Shown: in pieces, positions 12,888-16,386 of the stretch
Layout of the letters: every line of letters begins with the position of its first letter
How positions within the stretch are numbered: the first letter of the stretch is position 1
Assembly: GCA_964624555.1 (NCBI GenBank)
Contig: CAZUXB010000047.1
Location: 1-16,386 of the forward strand
Length of the DNA: 16,386 nucleotides
Source of the DNA: SXRF01 sp964624555
Lineage (GTDB): Bacteria; Pseudomonadota; Alphaproteobacteria; Rickettsiales; SXRF01
Direction: 5' to 3'
The notes under the pieces: model-generated
Database searches by the model: none
Told to the model about the DNA's origin: nothing
Seen by the model: only the letters and a program-made list of their open reading frames with translations
Translations under genes and position numbers: made by a program

Positions 12888-13990
12888 CCCTACCTTGGAC
12901 ACTATCGCGCTATATCGGCAAGCATTTTTTGCTATCAATAATATTTGCGCTTTTAGGGTTGGTTGCCATCACCTCGCTTATTGATGTGGTAGAGATGATA
13001 CGGCGGGCAAGTGGCCGTGATGGTGTACCGTTTCATATAATTATATCGCTTACCCTGCTTAAGGTGCCAAGTTTTGCCGTAAAACTGGTGCCTTATGCTG
13101 TACTGGTCGGCAGCATGATGGCGCTTACTCGCCTGACCAGGACGCAGGAACTTGTGATTGCCCGCTCGGCTGGAATATCAGTATGGCAATTTCTTGCCCC
13201 GGCTATGATAGTAGTTTTTGCAATCGGGGTGTTCATGACCACAATATTCAACCCATTTGCCGCCGCTCTGATGATGCGTAACGAGCAGGTTGAAGGAAAA
13301 TATATCTCTGGAAATGCAAATCTGCTTGCGGTTTCCTCATCTGGCCTGTGGCTCCGGCAGATGGAAAATAACGATGCGAACATCAGCGAACATATTATCC
13401 ATTCGGCAAAATTGTTACAAAACGATATGTCTTTTGCCAAAATCATTATATTTGCGTTTGATAAGCAGAAAAAATTTGTCGAAAGGATGGATGCGGGGCG
13501 TGCCGTGCTTAATGACAAATCACTGCATTTAACCGATGTAATCCGTTCTGTGGCCGGTAAACCACCGGAAATAATAAAGGAATATGATCTGCCCACCACC
13601 CTGACCATAGAGCATATCCAGGATAGCTTTGCCTCGCCGGAAACAATATCTTTCTGGCAGCTTCCCGGCTTCATCAGCATGTTGGAAAGTGCTGGATTCT
13701 CGGCTTTAAAGCATAAGCTTTACTGGCATACCTTGCTTGCCAGCCCGTTTTTAATGATTGGCACAGCGCTTATAGCGGCTATATTTTCCCTGCGCTCCCC
13801 ACGCCGTGGGAAAGTCGGTATTTTAATAGTTGCTGGTGTTACCGTTGGGTTCCTGATGCATTTCTTTACGGACATTATTTTTGCTTTTGGCTCCGCTGGT
13901 ACGGTGCCAATTATACTTGCCGCGTGGACCCCATCGTTGGTTGCTATAATGATAGGAGCGTCGTTATTATTGCATCTTGAAGACGGTTAA
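12884..13990 (+). CDS. lptG: LPS export permease LptG
   Basis: Second transmembrane subunit of LptB2FG, 368 residues, normal length. N-terminal region: LSRYIGKHFLLSII, then IDVVEMIRRA near residue 37, followed by KVPSFAVKLVPYAVLVGSMM and the family stretch RTQELVIARSAGISVWQFL. A periplasmic jellyroll (about 130-270) follows, then three C-terminal membrane segments containing FSLRSPRRG and FFTDIIFAFG. The start is ATG 12884, which overlaps the EF-hand gene stop as ATGA; a TTG at 12878 is less likely. Both LptF and LptG are present here; LptB, LptC and LptA are not in the window. It converges on ridA, with a palindromic region between. Confidence 0.95.
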   Translation: MTLPWTLSRYIGKHFLLSIIFALLGLVAITSLIDVVEMIRRASGRDGVPFHIIISLTLLKVPSFAVKLVPYAVLVGSMMALTRLTRTQELVIARSAGISVWQFLAPAMIVVFAIGVFMTTIFNPFAAALMMRNEQVEGKYISGNANLLAVSSSGLWLRQMENNDANISEHIIHSAKLLQNDMSFAKIIIFAFDKQKKFVERMDAGRAVLNDKSLHLTDVIRSVAGKPPEIIKEYDLPTTLTIEHIQDSFASPETISFWQLPGFISMLESAGFSALKHKLYWHTLLASPFLMIGTALIAAIFSLRSPRRGKVGILIVAGVTVGFLMHFFTDIIFAFGSAGTVPIILAAWTPSLVAIMIGASLLLHLEDG

Positions 13991-13994
13991 GCTG

Positions 13995-14144
13995 CCCCTC
14001 CCTAACCCTCCCCACTGCGTGGAGAGGGAACAAGAATATTATAAAAACAAAATCACACATGTGGATTTTGTATAAGTCCTCTCTCCCGCCATGTCCGCCG
14101 TAGCCTTGGCGAAGGCGGATTGCGGGAGAGAGTTAGAGAGGGGG
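13995..14144. repeat. Family B nested palindrome in the lptG/ridA convergent gap
   Basis: A 150-bp nested palindrome. Outer arms: CCCCTCCCTAACCCTCCC (13995-14012) against 14127-14144, few mismatches. Inside are a perfect 11-bp stem, CTCTCTCCCGC (14079-14089) with GCGGGAGAGAG (14122-14132), enclosing TCCGCC/GGCGGA (14094-14099, 14114-14119). The left 40 bases nearly match the minus strand of the glyS insertion (5640-5723). Lying between converging genes, it may stop transcription from both sides. Confidence 0.8.
14047..14071. terminator. Hairpin between lptG and ridA
   Basis: ACAAAATC (14047-14054) pairs with GATTTTGT (14064-14071), and the middle CACATGTG folds further, giving a symmetric stem flanked by A-rich and T-rich sequence on either strand. 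It is placed between two convergent genes, inside the larger family B palindrome. A bidirectional terminator is plausible; not a textbook GC-rich one. Confidence 0.4.
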
Positions 14145-14152
14145 AGGCGTTA

Positions 14153-14617
14153 TTATGCGATCTCAAACGTTGCATCAACTTCCACAGCGACTCCGAATGG
14201 CAATTCGCTTACCCCTACCGCAAAGCGGGCGTGTTTGCCGGCATCGCCGAATATTCCCACCATCATATCGGAAACGCCGTTTGCTACTTTCGGCTGTTCG
14301 GTAAAGCCTTCGGCAGAAGCCACAAAGATCCCCATACGCACGCATTTTACCACGCGGTCTAAATCGCCACCACAGGCGGCTTTTAAATGGGCCAGAATGT
14401 TAACGCCGCATAATTTGGCAGTGGCCTGACCCTGTTCAGTAGTGAATTCACGGCCTAACTTGCCAATATCCTGAGGTTTTCCATCCTTCATCGGCAAGGT
14501 GCCGGAAATAAATACCAGATTCCCGGAAATTGTGTACGGGACGTAATTAGCAGCCGGCATGACCGATGGCGGCAGGATAATTCCCATATCGGCAAGTTTT
14601 TGTTCAATTTTACTCAT
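14153..14617 (-). CDS. RidA/YjgF-family protein
   Basis: A 154-residue member of the Rid superfamily, most like the longer subgroup with an N-terminal extension (IEQKLADMGIILPPSVMPAANY). RidA proper hydrolyses reactive enamine/imine intermediates from amino-acid metabolism. Visible conserved parts: NLVFISGTLPMKDG, the C-terminal ARFAVGVSELPFGVAVEVDA with Arg131 spaced from LP as is the active Arg105 of E. coli RidA, and the trimer-forming core between them. Because the subgroup differs from archetypal RidA, the exact substrate is open. The start ATG 14617 is preceded by a G-run ribosome site (GGGGGGAT). Its own promoter lies just upstream, and it converges on lptG. Confidence 0.88.
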   Translation of the reverse strand: MSKIEQKLADMGIILPPSVMPAANYVPYTISGNLVFISGTLPMKDGKPQDIGKLGREFTTEQGQATAKLCGVNILAHLKAACGGDLDRVVKCVRMGIFVASAEGFTEQPKVANGVSDMMVGIFGDAGKHARFAVGVSELPFGVAVEVDATFEIA

Positions 14618-14890
14618 TTGGTATCCCCCCGTTGTTAATATTAACCAATTATAGCAACTACCCTACGTATATATTGATTGCAAATGGTATTTGGGGATTT
14701 TTACCTAATTTATATTAATTAAAAATAGTCATAAAGGTTAATAATTAATTACAATAAAAAGTGAAAACTGTCAAAAAACTGTCACATTTCTATGTTATCA
14801 TTGTTTTGTTAGAGTAAGGGTAATTCTACGTTGGTATCCAGTTAACACAGACTAAGTAAACAATAAATTACGCTAGGAGGATTTTGCATC
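14618..14890. promoter_or_regulatory. AT-rich divergent region; direct repeat upstream of the pilin gene
   Basis: A 273-bp AT-rich gap between the RidA gene and the pilin gene, with no credible gene. Besides the promoter at 14648-14656 it holds a 10-bp direct repeat, AAAACTGTCA, at 14764-14773 and 14775-14784, 11 bp apart. That spacing would put two sites on one face of DNA and suits a regulator of the secretion cluster. The pilin ribosome site AGGAGG is at 14875-14880, ten bases before its ATG. I see no confident -35/-10 pair on the plus strand. Confidence 0.4.
14648..14656 (-). promoter_or_regulatory. Extended -10 promoter for the RidA-family gene
   Basis: Minus strand reads TGCTATAAT, a perfect -10 box with the TGn extension. 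No good -35 is present at the right distance, as is usual for extended -10 promoters. It would start transcription about 24 bases ahead of the ATG at 14617. Confidence 0.5.
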
Positions 14891-15289
14891 ATGACTAAAC
14901 AAAAAACAATAACCGCTTCGGTTAATATTAAGGAAGGTCAGCAGTTTGCTGTTATGGCAACGTTGGCGATGGGTATGTGTCTGCTCATTTCTAACCCTGC
15001 TGCCGCTATCGATTTGAGCGGATTCAAGCTCACCGGTATATCTACAGTATTATGCAATGCTGCATATCTGGTTATATTCGACATAGGCCGCGGTCTTGCC
15101 AGCCTTGCGATTGTTGCCATTGGTATTGCTGCTATGTTAGGAAAAGCTTCCTGGGGACAGGCGATGTCACTTGGTGTTGGCATAGGTGTGGTTTTTGGTT
15201 CGCTGACCATGACTACCACTTTAACTACTGGTGTTAGCAGTCTTCTTGGGGTTTCCTTCCCTGTATTGCCTTGTCTTCCTGCCATATAG
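14891..15289 (+). CDS. VirB2/TrbC-family pilin-like protein
   Basis: A 132-residue exported membrane protein with the architecture of type IV secretion pilins: a long signal peptide (about residues 1-39, ending NPAAA), then a short mature protein with two hydrophobic helices. The core, GRGLASLAIVAIGIAAMLGK followed by ASWGQAMSLGVGIGVVFGS (residues 66-104), is typical of the VirB2/TrbC family: first helix, charged GK-SWG turn, second helix. Cys55 and Cys128 near the two ends of the mature protein could pair. Strong AGGAGG ribosome site, consistent with a highly made pilin. It is followed after 30 bases by a coiled-coil exported protein, as pilins often are by a minor-pilin gene. The family is fairly sure; the system it belongs to is not. 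Confidence 0.85.
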   Translation: MTKQKTITASVNIKEGQQFAVMATLAMGMCLLISNPAAAIDLSGFKLTGISTVLCNAAYLVIFDIGRGLASLAIVAIGIAAMLGKASWGQAMSLGVGIGVVFGSLTMTTTLTTGVSSLLGVSFPVLPCLPAI

Positions 15290-15319
15290 GGGAAAAAGGA
15301 TAAAAATTGGGAAATAGTC

Positions 15320-16183
15320 ATGTATTTGCAAAAAGCTATAGCAGGTGTTGATGGTAAGAAGGAGGGGATAGTAAAATTCCCCTCCTTCTTGGCCTCAATA
15401 TCCCTGGCTTTCTTTTTGCTTTTTTGTTCCTCACGACCAGCATCCGCTGAATTTGTTTCTCTGAGCGACATAATGGGTTTATACGAAATGGCCCAGGAGG
15501 CTAGTTCAGCTGCAGAATTTCTTGATTATATCGACTCTACTGGTGAGCTTTTAAATAAAGTTAACGAGCTTAAAGCTACCTATACGGAGATTCAGAGCAC
15601 TCTCAGCGAATTGAAAGCATTGAAGGACAATCTTATTGCCCTGAAGAATGTCACTGTGGCCTACTATAAGGCTCAGGCTGTATTAGCGCTGGGCAATATG
15701 CTGAAAGATTTAAAAAATGGGATTGAGATAGCGGATCAGTTGAAGCAAATTAATGATGCTGTTCAGGATGTTCGTGATATAGCGAACCAATATTCCGGGC
15801 AAGTAAAGCTTCTTAAGGAGCTTGCTGATACAGTCAAGGAAATTAAAAACAAAATTAATAAATTCATTGGTTCTGTCAGGCAGATTAAAGATTATTTGTC
15901 AGCAATCAAGAAGCTTTATGACGCCATTGCACATTTCCAGAATCCCGTTGCCCTACTCAGTGAGTTACAGAATAATAAGTTTACCAAAAATGCTATTAAG
16001 GGTATTTCCAATTTTGATATTAAAACGGGAACTATGCCCAGTTTTGATTTTAATATTACTGGTTTTGTGGATGCTATTACCGATTTATCCAGCCAGACTG
16101 ATATTTTAATGAATGCTCCTGTTGATTTTACACCGCTGCCGGATGTTGATTGTAACGACCCTGCTAATGAGTGTGCGCCTTAG
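15320..16183 (+). CDS. Secreted coiled-coil protein, VirB5/TrbJ-like
   Basis: A 287-residue exported protein. It has a signal peptide with an extended n-region (hydrophobic core about 22-36, cleavage likely after RPASA at 43), then a long helical stretch (about 75-215) rich in K/E/L/I with coiled-coil character (LKATYTEIQSTLSELKALKD; LKELADTVKEIKNKINKF), and a low-charge tail ending with Cys278 and Cys285. Size, export signal, helical content and position after a VirB2-like pilin recall VirB5/TrbJ minor pilins, but I see no sequence signature that proves it. ATG 15320 has a weak ribosome site. Codons 13-24 are a perfect 13-bp hairpin. An in-frame TTG at 15389 would give a poor signal peptide, so I reject it. 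Confidence 0.65.
   Translation: MYLQKAIAGVDGKKEGIVKFPSFLASISLAFFLLFCSSRPASAEFVSLSDIMGLYEMAQEASSAAEFLDYIDSTGELLNKVNELKATYTEIQSTLSELKALKDNLIALKNVTVAYYKAQAVLALGNMLKDLKNGIEIADQLKQINDAVQDVRDIANQYSGQVKLLKELADTVKEIKNKINKFIGSVRQIKDYLSAIKKLYDAIAHFQNPVALLSELQNNKFTKNAIKGISNFDIKTGTMPSFDFNITGFVDAITDLSSQTDILMNAPVDFTPLPDVDCNDPANECAP
15356..15390. repeat. Perfect 13-bp hairpin within the early codons of the VirB5-like gene
   Basis: AAGAAGGAGGGGA (15356-15368) and TCCCCTCCTTCTT (15378-15390) pair perfectly around a 9-base loop. The left arm contains AAGGAGG, a consensus Shine-Dalgarno; the right arm is the same as the anti-Shine-Dalgarno of 16S rRNA (CCTCCTT). No T-run follows and no start codon lies at a usable distance, so it is neither a terminator nor an ordinary ribosome site. 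Confidence 0.85.
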
Positions 16184-16222
16184 TTTTGCAATGTGATAGA
16201 TAATTATAGGAAGTATAACCTT

Positions 16223-16386
16223 ATGACCAAATCAAAACTCATACCCTCCTCCCTTGGTTTTTTGAGTATTGCGCATGGTTTGTGTGTGCTTGTGCTTGCG
16301 CTGGGGATTTACGGGTCATTGCCGGCGAGGTCGGCTTCTGCTGCAACTTTTTGTGATACTTATCCAACAGCGCCGGATTGCGGTAA
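16223..16386 (+). CDS. Exported protein of unknown function, partial (cut by window end)
   Basis: The open frame from ATG 16223 runs off the window after 54 codons. It starts with a positively charged MTKSK, then a hydrophobic stretch (about residues 11-33) and a likely signal cleavage after ARSASA near residue 41. The visible mature start is ATFCDTYPTAPDCG, with two cysteines close together. The ribosome site AGGAAG lies about 10 bases upstream. It follows the VirB5-like gene by 39 bases in the same direction, so it is probably the third gene of the secretion cluster. Not recognised. Confidence 0.7.
   Translation, partial: MTKSKLIPSSLGFLSIAHGLCVLVLALGIYGSLPARSASAATFCDTYPTAPDCG

Noticed and set aside
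15356..15390. Rho-independent terminator
   Set aside because: No T-run follows on either strand and the hairpin lies within an intact coding frame.
14938..15471. 177-codon minus-strand frame opposite the pilin and the start of the coiled-coil gene
   Set aside because: Crosses two plus-strand genes that have signal peptides and family features; no ribosome site of its own.

Overview
The window looks like a scaffold from an alphaproteobacterium of moderate GC content, probably a deep-branching or host-associated one. Support: a glyS followed by ppdK on the same strand, a pepA-holC pair divergent from lptF/lptG, a GltX of the HLGN/MSKR type, and many short palindromes scattered between and even inside genes. 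A run of 10 N shows that it is a draft assembly. I see no tRNA, rRNA or CRISPR.

Layout. Positions 5-1763 (minus): a mazEF-type toxin-antitoxin pair with its own promoter/operator, running directly into a gltX that stops early. Positions 1821-9188 (minus): glyQ, a small GIY-YIG nuclease gene, phzF, panD, glyS and ppdK. Several of these overlap by 1-8 bases, so they probably share a transcript; the two subunits of glycyl-tRNA synthetase are separated by three unrelated genes. Positions 9336-11263 (minus): pepA and holC, overlapping by ATGA. Positions 11366-13990 (plus): lptF, a small secreted EF-hand protein and lptG, the inner-membrane half of the lipopolysaccharide exporter with a calcium-binding-type protein inserted between its subunits. 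Position 14153-14617 (minus): a RidA-family protein, convergent with lptG. Position 14891 to the end (plus): an AT-richer cluster of exported proteins, namely a VirB2/TrbC-type pilin, a coiled-coil secreted protein resembling VirB5/TrbJ, and the start of a third exported protein. This is probably the edge of a type IV secretion or conjugation locus.

The most unusual content is two families of palindromic repeats. Family A is built as GTCAT - 8-bp stem - ATCCAG and always occurs as an inverted pair with GTCAT (once ATCAT) pointing outward: 4507-4573, 7981-8339 and 12486-12596. The middle pair encloses exactly one gene, the GIY-YIG nuclease, so it reads as a full-length mobile cassette with the other two pairs as its gene-less (MITE-like) forms; it also supplies the last codons and the stop of glyQ. 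Family B is a C-rich/G-rich nested palindrome. One copy sits in the lptG-ridA convergent gap (13995-14144), and an 84-bp copy (exactly 28 codons) sits in frame inside glyS, much like the Rickettsia palindromic elements. Function calls for the conserved enzymes are firm. The mobile-cassette idea and the secretion-system assignment are inferences.
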